A stretch of 64,000 nt of DNA from Fructobacillus broussonetiae (GCF_018437275.1 NZ_JAAMFK010000001.1:62001-126000); one strand, 5' to 3'. Shown: positions 7,445 through 15,998, counted from the first letter of the stretch. The notes: generated from the sequence alone by a model not told the origin. Program-made: numbers and translations.

Positions 7445-7464
7445 GTTTCTATTGAGATAGAAAC
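7445..7464. promoter_or_regulatory. palindrome upstream of the small-ORF/GNAT pair (candidate operator)
   Basis: GTTTCTAT (7445-7452), TGAG, ATAGAAAC (7457-7464) is a perfect 8-bp inverted repeat just before the ribosome site AAAGGAG. Position and symmetry suit autoregulation by an antitoxin, or an RNA hairpin over the start region. Confidence 0.45.
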
Positions 7465-7480
7465 AGAAAAGGAGAATGTT

Positions 7481-7702
7481 ATGACAGGTAAAGAAAAGAG
7501 TTTGCAACTTGCACGAAAGTTTAAAGAGCAAGCCAAAAACGAAACCATTGAAGATGTACATGAACGCTGGCGGAAAGTTTTTTTCCCAACGAAAGAGGAG
7601 TCGGATGCCAACGGAGCTAAGTTAAAAGCCCGGTTCGAAAAAGTAGAAAAGCAGTTTAATCGAATGATGAAAGCGGTGGAAAATGGAGAAATCAAACTTT
7701 GA
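7481..7702 (+). CDS. small hypothetical protein, putative antitoxin of a GNAT toxin pair
   Basis: A 73-residue, strongly charged, probably all-helical protein that I do not recognise as a named family. It lacks the usual ribbon-helix-helix start of TacA/AtaR antitoxins. AAAGGAG precedes ATG 7481. Its 3' end overlaps the GNAT gene start by 20 bases, the tight coupling expected of toxin-antitoxin operons. A palindrome sits before it. The antitoxin role is inferred only from size, charge and overlap. Confidence 0.5.
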   Translation: MTGKEKSLQLARKFKEQAKNETIEDVHERWRKVFFPTKEESDANGAKLKARFEKVEKQFNRMMKAVENGEIKL

Positions 7703-8253
7703 GGTTTACCCAGTTTCCTCACTGATAGAAACAGAACAGTTCGACAACTATACTTGTGGTAATCAAAAACTCGATTATTTTACAAAACAGGGTTATAAGG
7801 AGTTGGAAAAGAACCACGTAACCGCTCTGACCTCTGTTTATTGCGAAGATAATTTAGTTGGTTTATATGCTTTATGTGCTTCGGAAAGTACAGATACCTT
7901 TGTGGATATCAATCGTCAACGAACTTTCGGGGGGGGCGAGCATATATCGTTCCATTCCGGTTATTAAGATTGACCATTTATCGGTAATCAAGTCTCGACA
8001 ACATGACGTATTGAACGAGCGCTGGCATTTTGGGACCATGATTCTAGAGTATATTTTTCGAATGTTATTAGACATCGGCACGGAGCACGGTGTAGCTTTT
8101 GCTGGTGTCGTCGTTGATAGCATTCCTGATGCAATCGACTTTTACTTAAAAAATGGATTTGGATATGTTAATTTGCAAGAGGAAAAAGCAATGAATCGAG
8201 AAACGTATAAACTTGGTATTAGTTACGACGATATGCTCAAAGCCTATGACTGA
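7683..8253 (+). pseudogene. GNAT acetyltransferase (TacT/AtaT-like), frameshifted at a run of eight G
   Basis: The first frame (7683-7967) gives the N-terminal half, with YTCGNQKLDYFTKQ and LVGLYAL. The second frame (to 8253) gives the C-terminal half: IPVIKIDHLSV, the acetyl-CoA loop RWHFGTMIL, and AIDFYLKNGFGY. They join at eight G (7929-7936). With seven G the frame reads through as one 189-residue protein. GNAT toxins of this type acetylate aminoacyl-tRNA. The frame may be phase-variable, truly inactivated, or an assembly error in the homopolymer. The rest of the gene is intact, so the defect looks recent. Confidence 0.8.
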
Positions 8254-8280
8254 TCAGACAGTCGTAGCAAGTTATTTAAA

Positions 8281-8325
8281 AAAAGAGAAACACGGAGCAC
8301 TCAGCCGTTTTTCTCTTTTTTTGTT
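8281..8325 (+). terminator. terminator after the GNAT gene
   Basis: AAAAGAGAAACACGG pairs with CCGTTTTTCTCTTTT across a 9-base loop with one mismatch, then a T-run. Confidence 0.8.
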
Positions 8326-8361
8326 ATCATAGACATGTAGAATCATTTGAAAGGAGATTCC

Positions 8362-8859
8362 ATGGCGATTAAAACTGTAAACGGTACTTTACCCGATAAG
8401 TATGGGAAGTACGCACCAGAAGAATTTAAATTAGAAGGGAAGCCGGTTTGCTCACTGCCAATCGACTTGTCCGAATTACCATCAGGAACTGAGGACGTGG
8501 CCATCACCTTTATTGATTATGATGCCGTTCCAGTTTGTGGTTTTCCATTCATCCACTGGATTGCATGTAACTTCGGTCCGGTGACGGAAATCCCTGAGGA
8601 TTCATCCCGTCAAAACAAAGATATTATTCAAGGAAAGAACAGCTTGGCCTCAAAGTTCTACCCAGACTTCTCAGAAGCGCTGACCGAACACTATTCTGGG
8701 CCAATGCCACCTGACAAGGACCACCAGTACACACTGACGGTCTACGCCCTGGATGAAAAGCTCGACTTGCAAAACGGCTTCTACTTGAACGAGATGTACA
8801 AGGCCATGAAGGGCCACATCATCGACCAAACCGAGATTGATATCTTAGCCAAAGCCTAA
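8362..8859 (+). CDS. YbhB/YbcL family (PEBP, Raf kinase inhibitor-like) protein
   Basis: A 165-residue cytosolic protein of the phosphatidylethanolamine-binding fold. Diagnostic segments are DVAITFIDYDA, FIHWIACNFGP and the late HQYTLTVYALD, which form the ligand pocket. The bacterial function is not settled. An in-frame TTG at 8347 exists, but AAAGGAG (8350-8356) fits ATG 8362. The promoter and terminator arrangement suggests a single-gene transcript. Confidence 0.88.
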   Translation: MAIKTVNGTLPDKYGKYAPEEFKLEGKPVCSLPIDLSELPSGTEDVAITFIDYDAVPVCGFPFIHWIACNFGPVTEIPEDSSRQNKDIIQGKNSLASKFYPDFSEALTEHYSGPMPPDKDHQYTLTVYALDEKLDLQNGFYLNEMYKAMKGHIIDQTEIDILAKA

Positions 8860-8868
8860 AAATCCTGC

Positions 8869-8874
8869 TATAAT
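8869..8874 (+). promoter_or_regulatory. extended -10 (TGCTATAAT) for the small membrane protein gene
   Basis: A perfect TATAAT with an upstream TGC lies 35 bases before the start codon at 8909. The -35 region is weak, as is common with extended -10 promoters. Confidence 0.65.
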
Positions 8875-8908
8875 TGAAAGCATTATTTGCTTGAAAGGAT
8901 AATCAAAC

Positions 8909-9088
8909 ATGTTATCACTCATTGGATTAGCACTTGTCTTTATCGGAATCATTGTGTTGATTTTCGGAAACACGGCGCCACTCTTGCGCTTGTACTTCGG
9001 GGATCGCTCAGTGATTTCACAATTGTTCTGGGGAACCATCATCTTCTTGATTGGTGGTGGACTCCTGATTATGAACAATTTGATGTAA
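8909..9088 (+). CDS. small two-helix membrane protein
   Basis: A 59-codon ORF with GAAAGGA upstream, its own extended -10 promoter and a terminator just after it. It encodes two hydrophobic helices (about residues 2-20 and 38-56) joined by a short polar turn, LLRLYFGDRS. I do not recognise the family. No enzymatic motif is visible. The dedicated promoter, ribosome site and terminator make a real gene likely. Confidence 0.7.
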   Translation: MLSLIGLALVFIGIIVLIFGNTAPLLRLYFGDRSVISQLFWGTIIFLIGGGLLIMNNLM

Positions 9089-9096
9089 AAAATTAT

Positions 9097-9138
9097 AAAA
9101 GTCAAAATCGCACCAGCCCGCGGTTTTGACTTTTTTAT
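9097..9138 (+). terminator. terminator of the small membrane protein gene
   Basis: AAAAGTCAAAA at 9097-9107 pairs with TTTTGACTTTT ending near 9135, with a CGC/GCG extension. Confidence 0.85.
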
Positions 9139-9193
9139 TTAGGGAAAAGAGAGTGTACAATAGAATTAGAATCTCGATTGAAAGGGGACAACG

Positions 9194-10165
9194 ATGAAAA
9201 AGATTGATGGGCACCTGCACTTGGTGCAAACGATTGCGGGATTAAACGGTAAGGGCCGTTTGAACATCTTAGGGGACGGTAAGGCCATCTGGGATGACGG
9301 TGAAGTGATTAAGCTGATTCCGGATGGATCGGGCGATTCATCATTCAAGGCCGAAGCTGCCATGAAATTGATGGAAGGTTCCGAAGTTGATAAAGCCGTG
9401 TTGCTGCAGGGCTCTTTAAACGGGTATCAGAACTACTACTCTTACCAAATGGTCAAGAAGTATCCAGGCCGTTTTATCGCCGCTTTCTCCGTTGATCCCT
9501 TTGCAGAAAACTTCATGACAATCGTCAAGCGTCATGTCGAGGACCTTGGCTTTCGTGCCATCAAGTTTGAAATTTCTGAGGGTGGTGGCCTCCATGGTTA
9601 CCATACTGAGCACCCATTTAAGTTGGATAGTGAACCGAACTGCCTTCAAATTTTTGACTACCTATCCCAGTATGAGGGGATGACGGTTACAGTTGACTAC
9701 GGAGCTTCTGACCAAATCTCTTACCAGCCAGAAGCGATTGCTAATTTAGCAAAGCGCTATCCGAACATGACCTTTGTGGTTTGCCACTTGTCCTTTCCAA
9801 ACATCAATCACTTGGATCGTTTGGAATACGCCTTGAAGCTCTTTTCTGAGCAGGACAACGTCTACACTGACTTGTCTGCCATTCAAGACATCATGGGGGA
9901 GACGACTTTCCCATATGAGAATTGCCAGAAGGTCGTGAAGATGGCTAAAGAGGCATTGGGTGCTGACCACCTTATCTGGGGAACGGATTCACCATGGTCG
10001 GCTACCTTTAACACATACCACGAGCTGGCCACATGGATGGACGCAGCCAACATCTTTTCAGCAACTGAACTAGAGGATGTCATGTTTAATAACGCTAATC
10101 GCGTCTACTTTAACAAGCACGCGGTTAAAGCAGCAGAAGAGGCCTCTGACCCCGCAATGAAATAA
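9194..10165 (+). CDS. amidohydrolase-family (TIM-barrel) metal-dependent hydrolase
   Basis: A 323-residue protein of the amidohydrolase 2 family. It begins IDGHLHLV, the HxH metal ligands of strand 1. A conserved Lys/Glu region (FRAIKFEISEGGG), a His in VVCHLSFP and the late HLIWGTDSPWS with the catalytic Asp complete the barrel. The substrate is unknown; relatives include decarboxylases and lactonases. The start ATG 9194 follows GAAAGGGG. A TACAAT box at 9154-9159 may be the promoter. A UDG-fold gene follows 12 bases later, so the two are probably co-transcribed. Confidence 0.85.
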   Translation: MKKIDGHLHLVQTIAGLNGKGRLNILGDGKAIWDDGEVIKLIPDGSGDSSFKAEAAMKLMEGSEVDKAVLLQGSLNGYQNYYSYQMVKKYPGRFIAAFSVDPFAENFMTIVKRHVEDLGFRAIKFEISEGGGLHGYHTEHPFKLDSEPNCLQIFDYLSQYEGMTVTVDYGASDQISYQPEAIANLAKRYPNMTFVVCHLSFPNINHLDRLEYALKLFSEQDNVYTDLSAIQDIMGETTFPYENCQKVVKMAKEALGADHLIWGTDSPWSATFNTYHELATWMDAANIFSATELEDVMFNNANRVYFNKHAVKAAEEASDPAMK

Positions 10166-10177
10166 AAGAAGGTTGAT

Positions 10178-10753
10178 ATGTCTTTATTCGATGAAATTAA
10201 AGCTGATCCGATAAATGCGGACTATACAAAGAAGGGGCTGGACCCAATCTTTGTCGCCCCAAAGACCGCTAAGATTGTGATTATTGGTCAGGCACCAGGT
10301 TTAAAGGTACAAGAAACGGGTATCATGTTTAACGACGCCTCTGGTGACCGTCTCCGGGAATGGCTCGGTATCAGTAAAGAGGAGTTCTATGATTCTGGCG
10401 ATATTGGCATTATTCCCATGGATTTCTACTATCCTGGCAAAGCCAAATCCGGTGACAAGCCGCCGCGCAAGGGCATTGCTGAGAAGTGGCATACCAAGCT
10501 TTTGGCACAAATGCCAAATCGTCAGCTCACGATTTTGGTTGGTTCGTATTCCCAGCGCTACTACCTCGGTTTGAAGTCGTCTGTCACGATGACGGAAACG
10601 ATTAAGAACTGGAAAGAATACTGGCCACAGTACTTCCCAATTGTTCATCCTTCGCCACGTAATAACATTTGGTTGTCCAAGAACCCATGGTTTGAAAAAG
10701 ATGTACTCCCCGAACTTCAAAAGCGTGTTCGAGAAATTCTCGAAACAAAATAA
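10178..10753 (+). CDS. uracil-DNA glycosylase superfamily protein
   Basis: 191 residues with the UDG-superfamily motif GQAPGLKVQETG near residues 37-48 (motif A) and HPSPRNNIW near the C terminus (motif B). It would remove damaged or deaminated bases from DNA. The architecture matches the family 4/5-like proteins common in lactobacilli, but the FeS-cluster cysteines are absent, so the exact substrate is uncertain. It follows the amidohydrolase gene closely and ends at a terminator shared with the opposing gene. Confidence 0.82.
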   Translation: MSLFDEIKADPINADYTKKGLDPIFVAPKTAKIVIIGQAPGLKVQETGIMFNDASGDRLREWLGISKEEFYDSGDIGIIPMDFYYPGKAKSGDKPPRKGIAEKWHTKLLAQMPNRQLTILVGSYSQRYYLGLKSSVTMTETIKNWKEYWPQYFPIVHPSPRNNIWLSKNPWFEKDVLPELQKRVREILETK

Positions 10754-10754
10754 T

Positions 10755-10790
10755 TAAAAAAACCGTCAGTTTTACGCTGACGGTTTTTTA
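10755..10790. terminator. bidirectional terminator
   Basis: AACCGTCAG (10761-10769) pairs with CTGACGGTT (10777-10785). A-rich on the left and T-rich on the right, it serves the genes converging from both sides. Confidence 0.88.
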
Positions 10791-10796
10791 TATGTT

Positions 10797-11910
10797 TTAT
10801 AGGAGGATGTACAGATAAGAAAGAGCAAAACCTAGAATCAAGAACAAGACATTGTAACCGGTGAATGTCTTGAAGAATTGCATTGTCGTTTGCCTTGATT
10901 GATTGGCCTTCACCTGCCGGTAAGCGAGTAAGTTGGCAAGAGAAGCAACAAGCGTTCCAAAGCCACCAACCGAAAGTGCAAGATAGAGTGCATTTATATG
11001 ACTCGTAAAGGGTGCCAGCAGGGCACCAGCTGGTACGTTTGAGATAATTTGACTGATGAAAACACCGAAGGTGAACAAGCTAAAGGGATGCTCACCGATT
11101 GATGAAAGTGCTTGAAAAATAAATGGCCAGGACATCAGTGCGCTTACAATTAAGAAGAAGTTTTGCAATTGAAATGACGACACCGTAGTCGACTTTTTCG
11201 ATAACAGAGTTATCGAAGTAGTTGCTAATCATAAAGGTCATGACCAATGTTGTGGTTAAGCTTTTCTGGGTAATGAGTGAGGCGAGTGCAACGACCGTAA
11301 AGACAATTAAAAGAATCTGATCAGAACGAGAAAATTTCTTAGTAGCTCTTGTTGTATTAATTGGGCTGACTGCTTTTTTTGGAATAGTTAAAGAAAAGAG
11401 GGGGAAGCTAATTAATCCAAAGATAAGTAACCAGCAGGTCGGTTCAAGTAGTTGAGTAAAGGGGATGTGGTAGTGTGCCAATAGATAAATGTTTTGCGGA
11501 TTACCAATTGGCGAAACCGCAGAACCCAAGTTGGCGTAAATGGCGGTTAGTGCACTCACCTTAATCAATGGGAGGTCACTTTTCTCTGCTAATGAGAAGA
11601 CAAGTGGTAATAAAGTCAAAATCGCCACGTCGTTTGTGACGACCATGGCTGAGAAAAAAGCCAACAAGAACAAGACCAGTGCCAATGACCGCGTCGTCTT
11701 TGCCTTCTTTAAGAAGTAATCGGCTAAGGCATCGATAAGTCCAAGTGACTGGTAGAGTGTCACCATTGTTAATAGGGAAAGAAGGGAGAGAACGGTTGGC
11801 AGTGAAATGAATGACCAGCTTACCCGACCAAGCAGACCGAAGATTAAAACAGCAATCGTTGTGCCGATGAAAAGGTAGTCGTTTTTCAGTTTTTTTATGA
11901 CGGTTTGCAT
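10797..11910 (-). pseudogene. ArsB/SLC13-type anion permease, frameshifted
   Basis: Two overlapping minus-strand frames cover one permease of about 370 residues. The first (11910 down to about 11170) carries the N-terminal helices with VVTNDVAILTLLPL and SPIGNPQNIYLL, typical of arsenite/anion permeases. The second (to 10797) carries SNVPAGALLAP and the last helices. The frame changes by one base around 11165-11185, after KVDYGVV. GGAGGAG stands before ATG 11910. The rest is well preserved, so the inactivation is recent or a sequence error. Confidence 0.8.
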
Positions 11911-12014
11911 GGTGTTTTCTCCTCCAATTAATGCCCATTTTACTGAAACAAAATAATAAATAAAAGTGCTGAAAATGTATTTATATCAACGTTTTCAGCG
12001 TTTTAAAAAAGTTC

Positions 12015-12042
12015 TTGCCAAAGTCATTTTTCGTGCTATTCT
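12015..12042 (+). promoter_or_regulatory. promoter of the type I toxin mRNA candidate
   Basis: -35 TTGCCA (12015-12020) and extended -10 TGCTATTCT (-10 at 12037-12042) are 16 bases apart. Confidence 0.65.
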
Positions 12043-12087
12043 GTTGGTAGCAAACAACGTAGACGGTGGCTATCCTTTTCAAAAAAG

Positions 12088-12110
12088 GAGGTGATGCTTA
12101 TGGTGTAAAA
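12088..12110 (+). promoter_or_regulatory. strong ribosome site leading to a two-codon ORF (ATG GTG stop)
   Basis: AAAGGAGGTGAT precedes ATG GTG TAA about 40 bases before the real peptide ORF. The same leader pattern (GGTGGCT, then GGAGGT, then CTTATGG) precedes the small ORF at 24545, where the first ATG opens the peptide itself. Here it may act as a coupling or decoy ORF. Confidence 0.45.
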
Positions 12111-12147
12111 CCCACAAACAAGCACATCCTAGGAAAGGAAAAGCCTG

Positions 12148-12252
12148 ATGTCCAAGGAAGACATCCTATTTTTAGTGCTCAGCCTGATTCAAATCTGGAT
12201 CGATGGCTGGTTATTAAAAATTGAGCTCCGTAAAAACGAGCAAAAAAAATAA
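12148..12252 (+). CDS. 34-residue membrane peptide, type I toxin candidate
   Basis: A short ORF with GGAAAGGA upstream. The peptide begins MSKEDILFLVLSLIQIW, is hydrophobic for about 20 residues and ends in a charged tail (KIELRKNEQKK). This build is shared with Fst/holin-like type I toxins of Gram-positive bacteria. Its stop codon lies in a bidirectional terminator, and a convergent RNA gene follows, as in par(fst)-type loci. Expression would permeabilise the membrane unless blocked by the antisense RNA. Family assignment is by architecture; sequence identity to a named family is not established. Confidence 0.6.
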   Translation: MSKEDILFLVLSLIQIWIDGWLLKIELRKNEQKK

Positions 12253-12362
12253 CCGTCTGAGTTTTGGCGAACTGACGGTTATTTAACAAATAACAAAAAG
12301 ATAGCTACCGTTTTACGGGTTTGCTTTGGCAGGGTAGTTACCAGCTACCCTGCCTTTTCTAT
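12240..12362 (-). ncRNA. convergent small RNA, antitoxin candidate
   Basis: The minus strand has a -35 TTGCGA (12392-12397 on plus) and a -10 TATAAT (12369-12374) 17 bases apart. The RNA would start near 12362 with a stable hairpin, GGCAGGGTAG/CTACCCTGCC (12331-12357), and end at the shared terminator 12249-12282. It carries GGTAGCTATC and GGTAACTACC. Both can pair with GGTGGCTATCC in the toxin mRNA leader (12069-12079), allowing G-U pairs. No ORF is present. Confidence 0.6.
12249..12285. terminator. bidirectional terminator shared by toxin mRNA and antisense RNA
   Basis: ATAACCGTC (12249-12257) pairs with GACGGTTAT (12274-12282). Eight A precede it, giving a T-run on the minus strand. Confidence 0.85.
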
Positions 12363-12441
12363 ACACTCATTATAAAACTTCCCAAAAGTCCTCGCAAGCA
12401 CATTTTATTTGCTGAGGTTTTTTTTAAAACATCATTCTACC

Positions 12442-12469
12442 TTGACAGGTTAACCTAAACTGCTACAAT
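12442..12469 (+). promoter_or_regulatory. promoter of the hisS-aspS operon
   Basis: Consensus -35 TTGACA (12442-12447) and -10 TACAAT (12464-12469) with 16-base spacing. Confidence 0.85.
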
Positions 12470-12477
12470 GAAACTAA

Positions 12478-12706
12478 CAAATAGCCGATGAAGTAGTAAG
12501 AGATATCGAATTCTTGTTTTAGAGACCTGACGGTTGGTGAGAGTCAGGCAAGAACCGTTATCATGACAGCTACAAAGGCGCTGTTAACCCAGCCGTAAGT
12601 CTTCGTTACAGACTAAAGCGTGTGCTTTGCACACGAAAGTAAGGTGGTACCGCGCCAAAGCGCCCTTAGAGATGCAGCATTTCTGTATTTCTAGGGGCGC
12701 TTTTTT
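12478..12706 (+). promoter_or_regulatory. T-box leader of hisS-aspS
   Basis: Stem I contains the GGTTGGTGAGAG distal element. The T-box AGGTGGTACCGCG is at 12642-12654. The terminator pairs AGCGCCCTTAGA with the segment ending GGGGCGCTTTTTT (to 12706). The specifier region reads TATCATGACAGC (12559-12570). GAC (Asp, 12565-12567) is the likely specifier; the base triplet before it, CAT, is a His codon. Uncharged tRNA binding would stabilise the antiterminator and switch both synthetase genes on. Confidence 0.92.
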
Positions 12707-12735
12707 GGTTACTTGATTCATTCATTAAATAAAAT

Positions 12736-12765
12736 GGAGGCGACGCAAAGCGTCAATTACAAGAT
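12736..12765 (+). promoter_or_regulatory. ribosome site of hisS separated from ATG by a hairpin
   Basis: GGAGG (12736-12740) lies 25 bases before ATG 12766, too far for direct use. Between them GACGC (12742-12746) pairs with GCGTC (12750-12754). Folding shortens the effective spacing to about 12. No alternative start exists in frame before a stop at 12730. Confidence 0.55.
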
Positions 12766-14076
12766 ATGGCAAAAGCAAGTTTTAAAAAGCCAAAAGGAAC
12801 GGCTGATCTATTTGATAACCAGGTCTTGGCCTGGCAGAAGATTGAACAACAAGCCCGTTTGACTTTTTCACGTTATGGCTACGGTGAAATCCGTACACCA
12901 ATCTTCGAATCATTTGATTTGTTCTCACGTTCAGCTGGTGACACTTCAGATGTCGTGACAAAGGAAATGTATGACTTCATGGACAAGGGTGACCGTCACA
13001 TGGCACTTCGTCCAGAGGGGACGGCAGGTGTTGTTCGTGCCTTTGTTGAAAACAAGCTCTTCGGTCCAGAACACGAAAAGCCATACAAGACCTTCTACAT
13101 GGGACCAATGTTCCGTTACGAGCGTCCACAAGCTGGACGTTTCCGTCAGTTCCACCAAATCGGTGTGGAAGCCTTCGGTTCAACGGAACCAAGCTTGGAC
13201 GCCGAAGTGATTACGATGGTTGTTAAGTTCTTGTCTTCACTGGGATTAAAGGACTTAAAGGTTGCCTTGAACACGTTGGGTGACCAAGATTCACGCAAGG
13301 CATACCGGGAAGCTTTGATTGACTACTTGAAGCCAAACTTCGATAAGTTGTCAAAGGATTCTCAAGTACGTTTGGAAAAGAATCCATTGCGTGTTCTTGA
13401 TTCAAAGGATGAAAACGACCAAGCAATCGTTGAAGGTGCACCAACGATCTTTGATTACTTGTCTGAAGAATCAAAGGCTCACTTCCAAGCGGTTCAAAAC
13501 TACTTGGATGCTTTGGGTATTGAATACGAAATTGATTCAAACATGGTGCGTGGATTGGATTACTATAACAACACCATCTTTGAAGTGATGACGACTGATC
13601 CGAACTTGAAGGGGGCCGCTACCATTGCTGGTGGTGGACGTTACTCTGGTTTGGTCGAAGAATTTGGTGGCCCTGAAACACCAGGTATCGGATTCGGTTT
13701 GGGTGTGGAACGCTTAATTGCCTTGTTGACAGCCCAAGACCAGTTGAACTTGGACGAAGACGGGCTTGACTTTTACATTGCCCACATCGGGGACAACAGT
13801 GTGTTGAAGACTTTGGAATTGGCTACGAACTTGCGTGATCTCGGCTACTCAGCCGACATGGATTTTGAAAATCGTTCCGTGAAGGCCCAATTCAAGACGG
13901 CTAACCGTCGTAAGGCTCGTTTCGTCATTACCATTGGTGATAACGAAGTGGAATCAAACGAGGTTAAGGTTAAGGACATGGTCACTGGAAGCCAAGCGGA
14001 TTTGAACTTGGCTTACGTGAAGGAAAAGATGGAAACTGTGATTGCTGCTTTGTCAGCAGAGGAGGAAGGAAAATGA
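12766..14076 (+). CDS. hisS: histidine--tRNA ligase
   Basis: This class II synthetase (436 residues) charges tRNA-His in the cytoplasm. The N-terminal KGTADLF is followed by motif 2 ([19 protein letters not shown]), the His-specific [12 protein letters not shown], and GGGRYSGL, with the anticodon-binding domain at the C terminus. It overlaps aspS by 4 bases, so translation is coupled. The T-box at 12478-12706 controls both. The hdc cluster lacks its own hisS, so this is the histidyl-tRNA synthetase for the decarboxylating cell. Confidence 0.97.
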   Translation: MAKASFKKPKGTADLFDNQVLAWQKIEQQARLTFSRYGYGEIRTPIFESFDLFSRSAGDTSDVVTKEMYDFMDKGDRHMALRPEGTAGVVRAFVENKLFGPEHEKPYKTFYMGPMFRYERPQAGRFRQFHQIGVEAFGSTEPSLDAEVITMVVKFLSSLGLKDLKVALNTLGDQDSRKAYREALIDYLKPNFDKLSKDSQVRLEKNPLRVLDSKDENDQAIVEGAPTIFDYLSEESKAHFQAVQNYLDALGIEYEIDSNMVRGLDYYNNTIFEVMTTDPNLKGAATIAGGGRYSGLVEEFGGPETPGIGFGLGVERLIALLTAQDQLNLDEDGLDFYIAHIGDNSVLKTLELATNLRDLGYSADMDFENRSVKAQFKTANRRKARFVITIGDNEVESNEVKVKDMVTGSQADLNLAYVKEKMETVIAALSAEEEGK

Positions 14077-15857
14077 AGCGGACGACCTATGCAGGTTTAG
14101 TCGATGAAAAGTACATTGGACAAAAAGTCCAATTAGCTGGTTGGGTGCAAAAGCGCCGTAACTTCGGAGAATTAGTCTTTATTGATTTGCGTGACCGCGA
14201 AGGTATCGTCCAATTGACTTTCTCAAACAAAGAAGAAGCAGCTTTGGAAGTTGCTCAAAGCGTTCGTAACGAATACGTTATCGCCGTTGAAGGTGAAGTG
14301 GTTGCGCGTGCCGAAGGGCAACACAACGATAAGATTAAGTCCGGTGGCGTTGAAGTGAAGGTCACAAAGGCCGAAGTACTTGCTGATTCAAAGACGCCAG
14401 TCTTTGATATCAAAGACGATGTTGAAGCTGGTGAAGAACTGAAGCTCCAATACCGTTACTTGGACTTACGCCGCCCAGTCATGCAGAAGAACTTGAAGGT
14501 TCGTTCAAAAATCATGTCATCGGCTTACCGTTTCATGGAAGAACACGACTTCATCAACATTGAAACGCCATACTTGGCGAAGTCTACGCCAGAAGGTGCC
14601 CGTGATTACTTGGTACCATCACGTATCTACCCGGGTTCTTTCTACGCCTTGCCACAGTCACCACAGCTCTTCAAGCAACTCTTGATGGGTGCTGGATTCG
14701 ACCGTTACTTCCAAATTGCTCGATGCTTCCGTGATGAAGATTTGCGTGGAGACCGTCAGCCAGAATTTACGCAGCTCGATTTGGAAACGTCATTTATGTC
14801 TGCTCCTGAAATTCAGGAATTAGTTGGCCACTGGGTACAACACATCATGAAGGATGTAAAGAACTACGACTTGAAGTTGGAAGACATCGATCGTTTGACT
14901 TGGCAAGAATCAATGGATCGCTTCGGTACTGATAAGCCTGACTTGCGTATTCCATACGAAATTAAGAACTTGTCAGACGTTGTGAAGGATTCAGACTTTG
15001 GTGTCTTTGCTAACGCCGTGAAGGACGGGGGAGTTGTTAAGGCTTTGGCCGTTCCTGGTGCTGCTGAATCATATTCACGTAAGGACATCGACAAGCTTGG
15101 TCAATACATCGAACGTTTCGGTGCTAAGGGACTTGCTTGGATGAAGGTTTCAGACGAAGGTTTGACTGGACCAATCGCTAAGTTCTTCGACGATGCAAAG
15201 GCGAAGGAAGTCATGGAAGCCGCTGGTGCCAAGGTTGGCGATCTCTTGCTCTTCGGTGCAGGACGTGCTGACGTGGTAGCTGCTTCACTGGATTACCTTC
15301 GTCGTCAAACGGCTAAGGAAATGAACTTGATTGACCAAGAAACACCATGGCGCTTTGCCTGGATCGTTGACTGGCCACTCTTCGAATACTCAGAAGACTT
15401 TGATCGCTGGATTGCGGCTCACCACCCATTCACTATGCCAAACGAAGAAGACTTGCACTACTTGAACGAAGGCGAAGACCCACACAAGGCACACGCACAG
15501 TCATATGACTTGGTCTTGAACGGTTACGAATTGGGTTCAGGTTCAATCCGTATCCACCGCATGGACATTCAAGAAAAGATGCTCCGCGCTTTGGAATTCA
15601 CGCCAGAACAAGCACAAGAAGCTTTCGGATTCTTGCTTGAAGCCATGGAATACGGATTCCCACCAATGGGTGGAATCGCTCTTGGATTGGATCGCTTGGC
15701 CATGCTCTTGGCAGGACAAGATAACATCCGTGAGGTGATTGCCTTCCCTAAGAATTCAAAGGCCACTGAACCAATGACGGAAGCCCCAACGCCAGTTGAC
15801 GCTAAGCAATTAGCTGAATTGGGATTGGAATCTGACGCAAACGATTCTGCTGAATAA
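14073..15857 (+). CDS. aspS: aspartate--tRNA ligase
   Basis: A 594-residue class II synthetase of bacterial type. It has an N-terminal OB-fold ([20 protein letters not shown]), motif 2 ([22 protein letters not shown]), the bacterial GAD insertion (about residues 300-420) and motif 3 ([15 protein letters not shown]). The C-terminal tail is acidic. The start ATG overlaps the hisS stop as ATGA. A terminator follows at 15880-15926. Confidence 0.97.
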   Translation: MKRTTYAGLVDEKYIGQKVQLAGWVQKRRNFGELVFIDLRDREGIVQLTFSNKEEAALEVAQSVRNEYVIAVEGEVVARAEGQHNDKIKSGGVEVKVTKAEVLADSKTPVFDIKDDVEAGEELKLQYRYLDLRRPVMQKNLKVRSKIMSSAYRFMEEHDFINIETPYLAKSTPEGARDYLVPSRIYPGSFYALPQSPQLFKQLLMGAGFDRYFQIARCFRDEDLRGDRQPEFTQLDLETSFMSAPEIQELVGHWVQHIMKDVKNYDLKLEDIDRLTWQESMDRFGTDKPDLRIPYEIKNLSDVVKDSDFGVFANAVKDGGVVKALAVPGAAESYSRKDIDKLGQYIERFGAKGLAWMKVSDEGLTGPIAKFFDDAKAKEVMEAAGAKVGDLLLFGAGRADVVAASLDYLRRQTAKEMNLIDQETPWRFAWIVDWPLFEYSEDFDRWIAAHHPFTMPNEEDLHYLNEGEDPHKAHAQSYDLVLNGYELGSGSIRIHRMDIQEKMLRALEFTPEQAQEAFGFLLEAMEYGFPPMGGIALGLDRLAMLLAGQDNIREVIAFPKNSKATEPMTEAPTPVDAKQLAELGLESDANDSAE

Positions 15858-15879
15858 GTTCACTTATAAGAATAATGAT

Positions 15880-15926
15880 AAAACGCTGCATCAAGGTCGG
15901 TTTTGACTTTGACACAGCGTTTTTTA
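15880..15926 (+). terminator. terminator of hisS-aspS
   Basis: AAAACGCTG (15880-15888) pairs with CAGCGTTTT from 15915. An inner helix TCAAGGTC/GACTTTGA extends it. Confidence 0.9.
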
Positions 15927-15998
15927 TTCGCAATTTTTATGACATTTTAAAGACAAATGCCTATTTTGTTCCCATATTTTATGGTTTCTTGTTAAAAT

